Below are positions 40,290-47,944 of a stretch of DNA of 64,000 nt, in pieces. Below the pieces are notes generated by a model. That model searched no databases. It was not told the origin of the DNA and saw only the letters and a program-made list of their open reading frames with translations. Position numbers and translations under genes: made by a program. This stretch comes from Trebonia sp050013875 (GTDB lineage Bacteria; Actinomycetota; Actinomycetes; Streptosporangiales; Streptosporangiaceae): assembly GCA_050013875.1 (NCBI GenBank), contig JBEKEK010000042.1, positions 1 to 64,000 of the forward strand. Reading direction: 5' to 3'. The number at the start of each line of letters is the position of its first letter. Position 1 is the first letter of the stretch.

Positions 40290-41705
40290 CTACGGCTGGC
40301 GCCGGTCGCCCTTGGCGGTCGCGGCGACCGCCAGGCAGGCGGCCAGGCCCGCGATGGCCTCGGCTGCCCAGACGTGGTGGAAGGCGCTGACCGAGTGCAC
40401 CGCGGCGGTGCCGAGGATGACGACGACCACGGCGACGCCGATCGCGCTGCCGACCTGGCGGGCCATGGTGAGCACGGCGCTGCCGGTCGTCGCCCGGTCC
40501 GGCGGCAGTGCGCTGGCGGCGGCGAACAGCGGCGCCTGGGTCAGCCCGGCCGAGATCCCGCCGGCGAACAGCCCGGGCAGGAACGTAACCGGGTAATCCG
40601 GGGTAGCGCCGGTGCAGAGCATCCAGTACCCGGCGGCGACCACCATGAACAGCGTCCCGGCCACGGCGGGCAGCACCCGGCCGAACCGGGCCCTGATCCG
40701 CCCGGCGTTGATCGCGAAGACCGCGGCGGTGCCCGGCCCCGGCGCGATACCGAGCCCGGCCTTGACCGCGCTGTAATGCCACTCTCCCTGCAGGAAGAGC
40801 ACCACGCTGAGCAGGAAGATCGCGAACCCGACGAAGTACAGCAGCAGTGCGGCCGATGCCCAGGTAAACGCCCGGCTGGCGAACAGATCCCGCTCGATCA
40901 GCGCGTGCGGATGGCGCAGGGTGCGCGTCACCGTCAGCGCGATCGCGATGGCCGCGACGCACAGCAGGGCGATGGTCCGTGCGTTCCCCCAGCCCCAGAC
41001 CGGCCCCTGCACGGTGCCGAGCACCAGCAGCGTCACCGCCGCCAGCAGCAGCACCGACGAGATCCAGTCCGGCAGCCGGCTCCCGGCCGCCGCCCGCACC
41101 TCGGGCAGCACCCGCAGCCCGGCGATCAGGGTGACCACCCCGATCGGCACGTTGATCAGGAAGATCCAGCGCCAGTCGATGCCGACAAGCAGCCCGCCGA
41201 CCGGCGGGCCGGCGGTGGCCGCGACGGCGGCGACCCCGGCCCAGATCCCGACCACCATGGCGTGCTGGCGGCGGGGGAACGCCGGGTAGAGCAGGCCGAG
41301 CGAGGTGGGCACGATGAGCGCCGCGCCGACCGCCTGCGCCGCCCGCGCCGCCACCAGCACGCCGAGCGTCGGCGCGACCGCGCACGCGGCCGAGGCGAGC
41401 GTGAACACCGCCACCCCGACCAGCAGGAACCGCCGCCGGCCGAAGTGATCCGCCAGCCGCCCGGCCGGCACAAGCAGCGCGGCGAAGATGATCGCGTAGG
41501 CGTTCAGCACCCAGGACAGCCCGGTCAGCGATGACCCGGGATAGGCGCTGCCGATCGTCGGCAGCGCCACGTTCACGATGAACAGGTCAAGCTGGGCCAT
41601 GAACGCGACCGCGGCGAGCACCGCCATGATCACCCAGCGCGACGGGTGCCCGTTGTCCGGTGCCTCCGCCGACACCAGTCGCCCGCCGGTCGCCGTGCTA
41701 GCCAT
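40290..41705 (-). CDS. DHA2-family MFS multidrug efflux transporter
   Basis: The product is 471 residues from ATG 41705, preceded by GGGGAGAG. It has about 14 predicted TM helices. MFS/DHA2 motifs are AFMAQLDLFIVNVALPTIG (motif D1), RLADHFGRRRFLLVG (motif A) and GPPVGGLLVG (motif C). It is divergent from an HxlR-type regulator, with two matching operator palindromes in the gap, one close to this gene's promoter. It probably exports a toxic compound and is derepressed when HxlR senses it. Confidence 0.9.
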   Translation of the reverse strand: MASTATGGRLVSAEAPDNGHPSRWVIMAVLAAVAFMAQLDLFIVNVALPTIGSAYPGSSLTGLSWVLNAYAIIFAALLVPAGRLADHFGRRRFLLVGVAVFTLASAACAVAPTLGVLVAARAAQAVGAALIVPTSLGLLYPAFPRRQHAMVVGIWAGVAAVAATAGPPVGGLLVGIDWRWIFLINVPIGVVTLIAGLRVLPEVRAAAGSRLPDWISSVLLLAAVTLLVLGTVQGPVWGWGNARTIALLCVAAIAIALTVTRTLRHPHALIERDLFASRAFTWASAALLLYFVGFAIFLLSVVLFLQGEWHYSAVKAGLGIAPGPGTAAVFAINAGRIRARFGRVLPAVAGTLFMVVAAGYWMLCTGATPDYPVTFLPGLFAGGISAGLTQAPLFAAASALPPDRATTGSAVLTMARQVGSAIGVAVVVVILGTAAVHSVSAFHHVWAAEAIAGLAACLAVAATAKGDRRQP

Positions 41706-41800
41706 CGCTCTCCCCATCGCCATCGCCGGCCACGGTCCGCGTGCGAATCCGCGGTTCACGCAACGCAACGGCCCGTTCAGTATCCGGCTTCTGATTTTTG

Positions 41801-41815
41801 GTTCAGTCACCGAAC
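41801..41815. promoter_or_regulatory. HxlR operator 1
   Basis: GTTCAGTCACCGAAC matches operator 2 at 13 of 15 positions and is nearly palindromic (GTTC...GAAC). It lies in the divergent gap on the side of the MFS gene. Confidence 0.55.
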
Positions 41816-41844
41816 TTCCACCGCAGTAAAGCACGCGGAACATG

Positions 41845-41859
41845 GTTCAGTCAATGAAC
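41845..41859. promoter_or_regulatory. HxlR operator 2
   Basis: GTTCA-GTCAA-TGAAC is a perfect 5-5-5 palindrome, 21 bases before the hxlR ATG. It is 44 bases (about four helical turns) from operator 1. Confidence 0.6.
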
Positions 41860-41880
41860 TAACCGTGTTATGGTGGAGCC

Positions 41881-42399
41881 ATGACGCTGCCGAAGGACTA
41901 CGCGGGCGAACGCTGCTCGCTGGCGCGCGCCCTGGAGGTCGTGGGGGAGCGATGGACGCTGCTCATCGTCCGTGACGCCTTCTTCGGCGTGCGGCGGTTC
42001 GGTGACTTCGCCGTCCACCTGGACATTCCCCGCGCCGTGCTCACGGACCGGCTCGCCACCCTGGTCGACGCGGGGGTGCTCGCGCTGGTCCCCGGCGCCC
42101 ACGGGCACGACGAGTACGTGCTCACCGGCAAGGGCGCCGACCTCTGGCCGGCCGTCCGGGCCCTGCTGGCCTGGGGCGACCAGCACTACTCAGCCGTCGG
42201 GCCCCGCCGTGTCTTCCGGCACGCGGCCGACGACGGCGACGTGGCGGCGAGCGGCGTCTGCGCGGCCTGCGGGGACATGGTCGGCTCGGCCGACCTGGTG
42301 GTCGCCCCCGGACCCGGCGTGGCCGCTCTCCCGCCCAAGGACGACCCGGTCTCGGCCGTGCTCAACGCCCCGCACCGCCTGCTCGAGCCCATCCGCTGA
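41881..42399 (+). CDS. HxlR-family winged-helix transcriptional regulator
   Basis: The product is 172 residues. The HxlR domain is complete: CSLARALEVVGERWTLLIVRDAFFGVRRFGDFAVHLDIPRAVLTDRLATLVDAGVL, preceded by the conserved Cys, then the wing (VLTGKGADLWPAVRALLAWGDQHY). A C-terminal extension of about 60 residues holds CAACGD, a possible metal or redox site. GGTGGAG lies four bases before ATG 41881. It is divergent from the MFS transporter and probably its regulator. Confidence 0.92.
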   Translation: MTLPKDYAGERCSLARALEVVGERWTLLIVRDAFFGVRRFGDFAVHLDIPRAVLTDRLATLVDAGVLALVPGAHGHDEYVLTGKGADLWPAVRALLAWGDQHYSAVGPRRVFRHAADDGDVAASGVCAACGDMVGSADLVVAPGPGVAALPPKDDPVSAVLNAPHRLLEPIR

Positions 42400-42508
42400 A
42401 GAAGGTCAAAACGGCAATTCCAATCAGGGTGAACGCACGCGTGGTTAAACCCGGCCCGGCCCAGAAAACCATTCTTGCCTTCGGCGGTGCGGCATTAGCC
42501 TGGCTGGT

Positions 42509-43990
42509 ATGCCGGACAGCGCGCCAGAGGCGCAAGCACGCGAGTTCGCGGCGGCGTTCCGCTCCTTCCTCGACTGGATTCACTCGGCCGACCGCGAGGA
42601 ACGCAATGAGGTCTCGGCCCTGGTCGGCGGGTTCCTCGGCACCGACGGCGCGGCCCATTCCGTGGTGACCAGGGAACTGGCCCCGTTCGAGCACGTCAAC
42701 CTGCAGACCGCCCTGGACGCCTGGTCGGCCCGCCCCGGCCGGAGGGTGGAGGTGCACGGCCTGTCGCTGCCGCCGCACCACTCGGCGCCGACGCTACAGC
42801 AGCTGGTCACCGCCGAGGCCATGCAGTTGCAGCTCGCCCCGCCCGCCCTCAACGACCTCCCGAACGGCCCCGGCTCGACGCTGGGCTGCCTCAAACTCGC
42901 CCTGCTGCTGGTCACCGAGCCCGACCGCCGCTTCATCATCATGGTCAGGGGACCGGGCGAGCATGATCCAGGCCTTGAGCTCGAGGTGGCCGGCCTGCCC
43001 GTCGACGCCGCGCAGCGGCTGCTGGCCGAGCTTGACGAGCTCCGCGCCCAGCTCAACGTCTACCGAGGCCATCTGCTCGAGGTCTCGGTCACCCAGCTGG
43101 GCGTCAGCCTCGGCTTCGCGGCGCCGGCCGCGCTCACCCGCGATGACGTGGTGCTGCCGGAGACCGTGCTCGGGCGGATCGAGCGGCACGCGCTCGGCGT
43201 CGCCGAGCACCGGCAGGCGCTGCTCGCGGCCGGGCAGCACCTCAAGCGCGGCCTGCTGCTCTACGGCCCGCCCGGCACCGGCAAGACGCACACCACGCGC
43301 TACCTGCTCGGCCAGATGACCTCCTACACCAGGCTGGTGCTCACCGGCCGGGCGCTGGTCGCGGTCGGCGCCGTCACCGAGATGGCCCGCGCCCTGTCGC
43401 CTGCCGTCATGGTCCTCGAGGACGTGGACCTGGTCGCCGGGGACCGCGCGATGGGGTCGGGGTCCAATCCCGTCCTGTTCGACCTGCTGGACGCGATGGA
43501 CGGCGCGGCCGGCGACGCCGACCTGCTCTTCCTGCTCACCACCAACCGGGCCGACCTGCTCGAGCTCGCGCTGGCGGCCCGGCCGGGCCGGGTGGACGTC
43601 GCGGTCGAAATCGACCTGCCCGATGCGGTGGCCAGGGAGCGCCTGCTCGCGCTCTACGGCCGGGGGGTGCCGCTTGACCTGACCCCGGCCGACATCGCCG
43701 CCGCGGTCGAACGCACCGACGGCACCACCGCCTCCTTCCTCAAGGAGCTGATCCGCCGCGCGGTCCTCGAGGCCCTGCACGATGACCCGGCGTTGCCGGC
43801 CGTCACCGGGGCGCACCTGTCCCGCGCGCTCGACGACCTGCTCGACTCCGCCCAGGGCGTGACCCGCACCCTGCTCGGGGTCGGCGTGGACCCCACCACC
43901 CTGCCGGCCGGCGGGCTGGCGGACGGGCCGCGACTGGACGCCGTGATGATGGCACGGCGCCGGGCGATGATGAGCCGCGGGTTCCGCTAG
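42509..43990 (+). CDS. AAA-family ATPase (CDC48/FtsH-like AAA core)
   Basis: The product is 493 residues. The N-terminal 210 residues are unassigned (FAAAFRSFLDWIHSADREERNEV, and later a helical DAAQRLLAELDELRAQLNVYRG). The AAA core has Walker A GLLLYGPPGTGKTHTTR, Walker B VMVLEDVDLV, sensor 1 LFLLTTNRAD and the arginine-finger region LAARPGRVDVAVEIDLPD. The lid domain is FLKELIRRAVLEAL. A TAGCCT box seven bases before the ATG suggests a leaderless transcript. It has no protease domain and no obvious partner gene; substrate remodelling is the general role of the family. Confidence 0.85.
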   Translation: MPDSAPEAQAREFAAAFRSFLDWIHSADREERNEVSALVGGFLGTDGAAHSVVTRELAPFEHVNLQTALDAWSARPGRRVEVHGLSLPPHHSAPTLQQLVTAEAMQLQLAPPALNDLPNGPGSTLGCLKLALLLVTEPDRRFIIMVRGPGEHDPGLELEVAGLPVDAAQRLLAELDELRAQLNVYRGHLLEVSVTQLGVSLGFAAPAALTRDDVVLPETVLGRIERHALGVAEHRQALLAAGQHLKRGLLLYGPPGTGKTHTTRYLLGQMTSYTRLVLTGRALVAVGAVTEMARALSPAVMVLEDVDLVAGDRAMGSGSNPVLFDLLDAMDGAAGDADLLFLLTTNRADLLELALAARPGRVDVAVEIDLPDAVARERLLALYGRGVPLDLTPADIAAAVERTDGTTASFLKELIRRAVLEALHDDPALPAVTGAHLSRALDDLLDSAQGVTRTLLGVGVDPTTLPAGGLADGPRLDAVMMARRRAMMSRGFR

Positions 43991-44102
43991 CCCGGCGGCC
44001 GCGGCGCCCGACGAACGAACGGTCGCTGAGCCTGGCGGGATCGGCACTCGCGTTATATCGTGAAGGTAGGCCGAGCGTGAAGTTGACCGAGGAGGCGGTG
44101 GC

Positions 44103-44312
44103 ATGGGCACGATCGCGGACCTGCTATTCGGGCGCGACGCGGAAGGGCTGCTTGACCTGATCACCGGGGAGAGCCGCCGGGAGCAGGAGACGGCCGACCG
44201 GGTGGTGCGGTCGGGTGAATGGTGCGGTAGCACCCCCAGAAGCGGGCGCAGTGCTTCCCCCGCTCGCCGCCTGGCGCCTGAGGCCGATGCCTTCCCTCGT
44301 CGCTCGGCATAA
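44103..44312 (+). CDS. Small hypothetical protein (69 aa, doubtful)
   Basis: ATG 44103 has a strong GAGGAGG upstream. The first 40 residues (MGTIADLLFGRDAEGLLDLI, then TGESRREQETADRVVRSGEW) look like a real helical peptide. The C-terminal part is Arg/Ser/Pro-rich and may be frameshifted or simply disordered. It lies alone between the AAA ATPase and pyrophosphatase genes. The rest of 43991-44472 contains only the ppa promoter region. Confidence 0.35.
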   Translation: MGTIADLLFGRDAEGLLDLITGESRREQETADRVVRSGEWCGSTPRSGRSASPARRLAPEADAFPRRSA

Positions 44313-44472
44313 CCCGCCTCCCTCCTCAGTCCAGGCACCGGCGCGCCCTTTGGCTCGCGGGGAAGACATACGGTTAACCCGATATGTCCGTGGTATGAGC
44401 GGCGTGTTGCGGGGTATGCCTGTGGCCGACCCGGGATACCTGGGATAGCAGCGTGGGTTTAAGGAGCCGGCC

Positions 44473-44949
44473 GTGGACATTGACGTCGTCGTGGAGACCC
44501 CCCAGGGCTCACGGAACAAGTACGTAGTTGACGCTAAGACCGGGCGCATGCGGCTGGACCGGATGTTGTTCACCTCGACGGTCTACCCGCTCGACTACGG
44601 CTTCGTGAGCGGCACGCTCGCGGAGGACGGCGACGCCCTTGACGCGCTGATCATGCTGGACGAGCCGACCTTCCCCGGCTGCCTGGTGACGGTCCGGCCG
44701 GTCGCGGTCTTCTGGCTGCACGACGAGGACGGCCCGGACGCCAAGGTGCTCACCGTCTGCACGCACGACCCGCGCAAGGCGAGCATCAGGGACCTGGCCG
44801 ATGTGCCTCCCCACCTGCTCAACGAGATCGGCCACTTCTTCGACATCTACAAGGAGCTCGAGCCGGGCAAGTCGACCGACGTCCGTGGCTGGCAGGACCG
44901 CGCCGAGGCCGAACGTGTCATCAAGGAGTCCCAGGTCCGGGCCGGATGA
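44473..44949 (+). CDS. ppa: Inorganic pyrophosphatase (family I)
   Basis: The product is 158 residues from GTG 44473, with AAGGAG about eight bases upstream. Active-site segments are all present: VVVETPQGSRNKYVVD, LDRMLFTSTVYPLDYGFVSGTLAEDGDALDALIML (the DGDxxD metal site), and HDEDGPDAKVL and HFFDIYKELEPGK further on. The length is normal for bacterial hexameric enzymes. It hydrolyses pyrophosphate to drive biosynthesis, and is most likely the housekeeping enzyme. Confidence 0.96.
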   Translation: MDIDVVVETPQGSRNKYVVDAKTGRMRLDRMLFTSTVYPLDYGFVSGTLAEDGDALDALIMLDEPTFPGCLVTVRPVAVFWLHDEDGPDAKVLTVCTHDPRKASIRDLADVPPHLLNEIGHFFDIYKELEPGKSTDVRGWQDRAEAERVIKESQVRAG

Positions 44950-44962
44950 GTGTTGGGGCTGT

Positions 44963-44979
44963 TGTGACTAGATGTCACA
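44963..44979. promoter_or_regulatory. TGTGAC-TAGAT-GTCACA palindrome
   Basis: This perfect 6-5-6 palindrome lies 14 bases after the ppa stop and 106 bases before the APC permease start. It resembles a CRP/GlxR site, but its spacer is one base longer than the CRP consensus; GntR-type regulators also bind such sites. Confidence 0.4.
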
Positions 44980-45044
44980 TACGCCCAACGATCGTGACCA
45001 TTACGAAATCTCTTGAAACAGTAAAGAAACCCACGTAGTTCACA

Positions 45045-45072
45045 CTGGGACAAATTTGCACCAATGTCCCAG
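45045..45072 (+). promoter_or_regulatory. Stem-loop reaching into the permease ribosome binding site
   Basis: CTGGGAC (45045-45051) pairs with GTCCCAG (45066-45072) across a 14-base loop. The 3' arm runs into the AGGGGGAT that serves as ribosome binding site for ATG 45085. If transcribed, the stem could limit translation. Confidence 0.4.
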
Positions 45073-45084
45073 GGGGATCGCCTA

Positions 45085-46617
45085 ATGGCCACCATTGACA
45101 TGACCGCGGCCTCCGTCGCGGAGAGCGCCAAGCTGCAACGGCACTTCGGCCGCTTCGACATCCTGTTCTTCCTGATCTGCACGATCGTCGGAGTGGACAC
45201 CATCGCCACCGTGGCCGAGGGTGGCGGGCAGGCGTTCACCTGGATGATGGTCTTCGCGCTGGTGTTCTTCGTGCCCCAGGCGCTGCTGTTCGCCGAGCTC
45301 GGCACCGCGTTCCCGCAGGAGGGCGGTCCGTACCTGTGGACCAGGCTGGCGTTCGGGCACCTCGCGGGGGCGGTCAACGACTTCCTGTACTGGATCACCA
45401 ACCCGGTCTGGATCGGCGGGTCGCTGACCGCCTCCTGCATCGGCGGGGTGGTGATCTTCTTCAACCACGGCAACTCGCTGTCCACCACGATGACCTACGT
45501 GGTGGCGCTGGTGTTCGTCTGGATCACGATCGTCTCGGCCATCGCCTCCTTCCGCTACGGCAAGTGGCTGCCCACGGCGGGCGCGTTCGCCCGGTTCCTG
45601 GTGCTCGGCCTGTTCACCATCACGGTGGCCATCTACGCGGCCAAGCACGGCGTGCACGGCCTCGGAGCCGGCAGCTACAAGCCCTCGGCTAGCGGGTTCG
45701 TGCTGCTTACCGGCGTCCTGCTGTTCAACTTCGTCGGCTTCGAGCTGCCCAGCAGCGCCGGCGAGGAGATGATCAACCCGCAGCGCGACGTGCCGTTCAG
45801 CATCGCGCGGTCAGCGGTCGGCAGCGTCATCCTCTACGCGCTGCCGGTACTCGGCATCCTGATCGTGCTGCCGAACACGGCCGTGCAGAACTTCTCCGGG
45901 TTCGCCAGCGCGATGCAGGACGCCTTCACCGTCTACGGCGGCCACGTCGCCTCCGACGGAACGGTGACGCTGAGCGGCGCGGGGACCGCCCTGGGGGACA
46001 TCTGCGCGATCTTGTTCATCGTCTGCCTCATCACCTCCGGCGCGACCTGGATCATGGGCTCGGACCGGGCCCTGGCGGTGTCCTGCTACGACGGCGCCGG
46101 CCCGCGGTTCCTCGGCGTGATCGACGCCAAGTTCGGTACGCCGGTGCGGGTGAACATCTTCTCCGGTCTGGTCGCGTCGGTCGTGGTGGTGCTGGCCACC
46201 GAGCTCACCAACGGCAACGCGGCGAAATACTTCGGCGCGGTGCTCGGCGTGACGATCTCCACCACGCTGATCAGCTACCTGCTCATCTACCCGGCGCTGT
46301 GGAAGCTGCGCCGCAGCCACCCGGACGTTCCCCGGCCGTTCCGGATGCCGTTCTACCGGGTCCTGACGGTGCTGCTGATGGTCTTGGTGGCGATCGCCTC
46401 GGTGCAGTTGATCGCCCCTGGGCTCGGCGACTCGTGGTTCGGGAGCGATTTCATCCCCGACGGCTGGTCGTACAGCGAACGGTACGTCTATTTGTGGACC
46501 GAGCTGATCCCGGTGCTCCTCTTCATCTGCGTCGGCGTGCTCTTCTGGTGGCTCGGCCGCAAGACCCGGGCCCAGGTCGTCGCCCGCCCCGTCGAGGCCG
46601 TCGCGTCGGTGGAGTAG
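45085..46617 (+). CDS. APC-superfamily amino acid permease
   Basis: The product is 510 residues from ATG 45085, with AGGGGGAT upstream. About 12 TM helices are visible. The first, interrupted helix FFLICTIVGVDTIATVAEGGGQAFTW and FAELGTAFPQEGGPYLW, FVGFELPSSAGEEMINPQRDVP are APC signatures. The SSAGEE pattern of TM6 suits glutamate/GABA or aspartate-type transporters. The substrate is not certain. A palindrome at 44963 and a stem-loop over the ribosome binding site suggest control at both levels. Confidence 0.9.
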   Translation: MATIDMTAASVAESAKLQRHFGRFDILFFLICTIVGVDTIATVAEGGGQAFTWMMVFALVFFVPQALLFAELGTAFPQEGGPYLWTRLAFGHLAGAVNDFLYWITNPVWIGGSLTASCIGGVVIFFNHGNSLSTTMTYVVALVFVWITIVSAIASFRYGKWLPTAGAFARFLVLGLFTITVAIYAAKHGVHGLGAGSYKPSASGFVLLTGVLLFNFVGFELPSSAGEEMINPQRDVPFSIARSAVGSVILYALPVLGILIVLPNTAVQNFSGFASAMQDAFTVYGGHVASDGTVTLSGAGTALGDICAILFIVCLITSGATWIMGSDRALAVSCYDGAGPRFLGVIDAKFGTPVRVNIFSGLVASVVVVLATELTNGNAAKYFGAVLGVTISTTLISYLLIYPALWKLRRSHPDVPRPFRMPFYRVLTVLLMVLVAIASVQLIAPGLGDSWFGSDFIPDGWSYSERYVYLWTELIPVLLFICVGVLFWWLGRKTRAQVVARPVEAVASVE

Positions 46618-46633
46618 CCGCGCGCGTTCACGG

Positions 46634-47734
46634 CTACGGGGCGATCACCGACAGCGACCAGCCGATCATGACCGCATCAGTGATCGGTGCCGTGGTCGAC
46701 AGCGCGAGGTCGTGCCCGGTGCCGGGGATCGTCACCACCGTCAGGTGAGCGGCTGGCGGGTAGTACCGCGACTCAAAGGCCCGCACAGAGGCCGCGCTGT
46801 CGCAGTTGTAGGCGGTGACGCCGGTGCAGAAGAGGTTGTCGTCGGCTCCGACCGCCACCAGGACAGGAACGGAAATCTGATCGGAGGCCTGCTGGGCAGC
46901 GGGCAGTGCCAGCATCGAGGTGGCGCCCGCGAGCACCGGCACCGTGACGGTGTCCTTATCGGCTTCGTCTCCTGTCACCACGTTCTGATTCGCGGTCCGG
47001 GGGTCATAGAAGATGGCGCCGCGAGTGCCCGGCTCGGTCGTCAGGTAGCCGGTATCCAGGCCGGAGGTAGCGAATCGCGGATCGAGGACGGCCGGGTACA
47101 GGTCCCCCTCGAGCACGGAGATGTCAGGGCTGAGCGCGTGCAGGGCGCCCGTGATGATCACCGCGTTCACATCCTGGTACGCGGCGGCCTCGAGCCATGC
47201 GTCAACCGAGCCGATCGAGTGGCCCACGGTGATCACGTGGGGAAACACGTGCCCGTCGACGGTGCCCGTGCGCAGCGCGGTGATCACGTCGTGCAGTGCC
47301 ACCGCCTCCGCGGTCAGGGTGACGTCCGCGCTCGGCGGGTGCGAGCTGTTGCCCTGGCCGATCGGATCGACGTCAAACGTGGCATAGCCGGCCGCGGTTG
47401 CCGCATCGACATAGGAGTAGTACCCATCCCCGTACGGGAAGTTCCAGTACAGGTGGTTATAGGTCGCGCCGGGAACGAGAACCTGCACGGTAGCTGGCTC
47501 CCGCTGCCCGCGGTAGCAGAGCTGCCCCCACATGGACTGGTCGGCCGGCCCCGGATCGGCGATGGCCACCTGCACGGTCCGCGCTGAGCAGTTCAGCGCG
47601 GACAGCGTGGCCGCCCGGGCGGCATTTGGCCCGGAGGCTAGCGCGCAGAGTGCCGTTACGGAGACCGCCACCACGGCCGGTTTCGTGAATCGGCGTCGCG
47701 GCAGGCGGCCGACTGGGGGGATTTGCTGACGCAT
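46634..47734 (-). CDS. Secreted alpha/beta hydrolase
   Basis: The product is 366 residues. A basic N-terminus and hydrophobic core (RRRFTKPAVVAVSVTALCALASG) end in AARAA, a likely signal peptidase I site at about residue 42. The catalytic domain has VLVPGATYNHLYWNFPYGDG, DPIGQGNSSHP, nucleophile VGHSIGSVDAW, acid VGADDNLFC and His GTGHDLALS. Two or more cysteines (NCSART, QLCYRG, FCTG, NCDS) may form disulfides, fitting export. The substrate is unknown (esterase or thioesterase). It is convergent with the permease gene. Confidence 0.85.
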   Translation of the reverse strand: MRQQIPPVGRLPRRRFTKPAVVAVSVTALCALASGPNAARAATLSALNCSARTVQVAIADPGPADQSMWGQLCYRGQREPATVQVLVPGATYNHLYWNFPYGDGYYSYVDAATAAGYATFDVDPIGQGNSSHPPSADVTLTAEAVALHDVITALRTGTVDGHVFPHVITVGHSIGSVDAWLEAAAYQDVNAVIITGALHALSPDISVLEGDLYPAVLDPRFATSGLDTGYLTTEPGTRGAIFYDPRTANQNVVTGDEADKDTVTVPVLAGATSMLALPAAQQASDQISVPVLVAVGADDNLFCTGVTAYNCDSAASVRAFESRYYPPAAHLTVVTIPGTGHDLALSTTAPITDAVMIGWSLSVIAP

Positions 47735-47895
47735 TGCGGACGTCCTTTCCTGGTGAATTCCGGGGCCGCCGCGCGCCGCGGCCTGGCCCCCGACAGCCTC
47801 GGCCCAGACCGGGCTGCCCGCAGGTTGCTGCGCTTGAATCGTCCGGGCCGGCGCGGGCCGGGCGCGTCACGGTAGGCACCACAGTTATTTGCGGC

Positions 47896-47940
47896 ATTGC
47901 CCGGCAATAGTGCGTTAGCCGGTTATTGCCTACGCTTTCC
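47896..47940. promoter_or_regulatory. ATTGCC/GGCAAT palindromes upstream of the LuxR-family gene
   Basis: ATTGCC-C-GGCAAT (47896-47908) is a perfect dyad. Its GGCAATA half is repeated inverted as TATTGCC at 47934-47940, five bases before the ATG. This suggests an operator with three half-sites; autoregulation is possible. Confidence 0.45.
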
Positions 47941-47944
47941 AGTC

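Noticed and set aside
40374..41534. 386-codon plus-strand ORF rich in D, G, Q, R and H
   Set aside because: It is a shadow of the MFS transporter gene; the low-complexity hydrophilic sequence is the complement of TM helices.
42794..44338. 514-codon minus-strand ORF
   Set aside because: It is antisense to the AAA ATPase gene, whose Walker and sensor motifs are complete.
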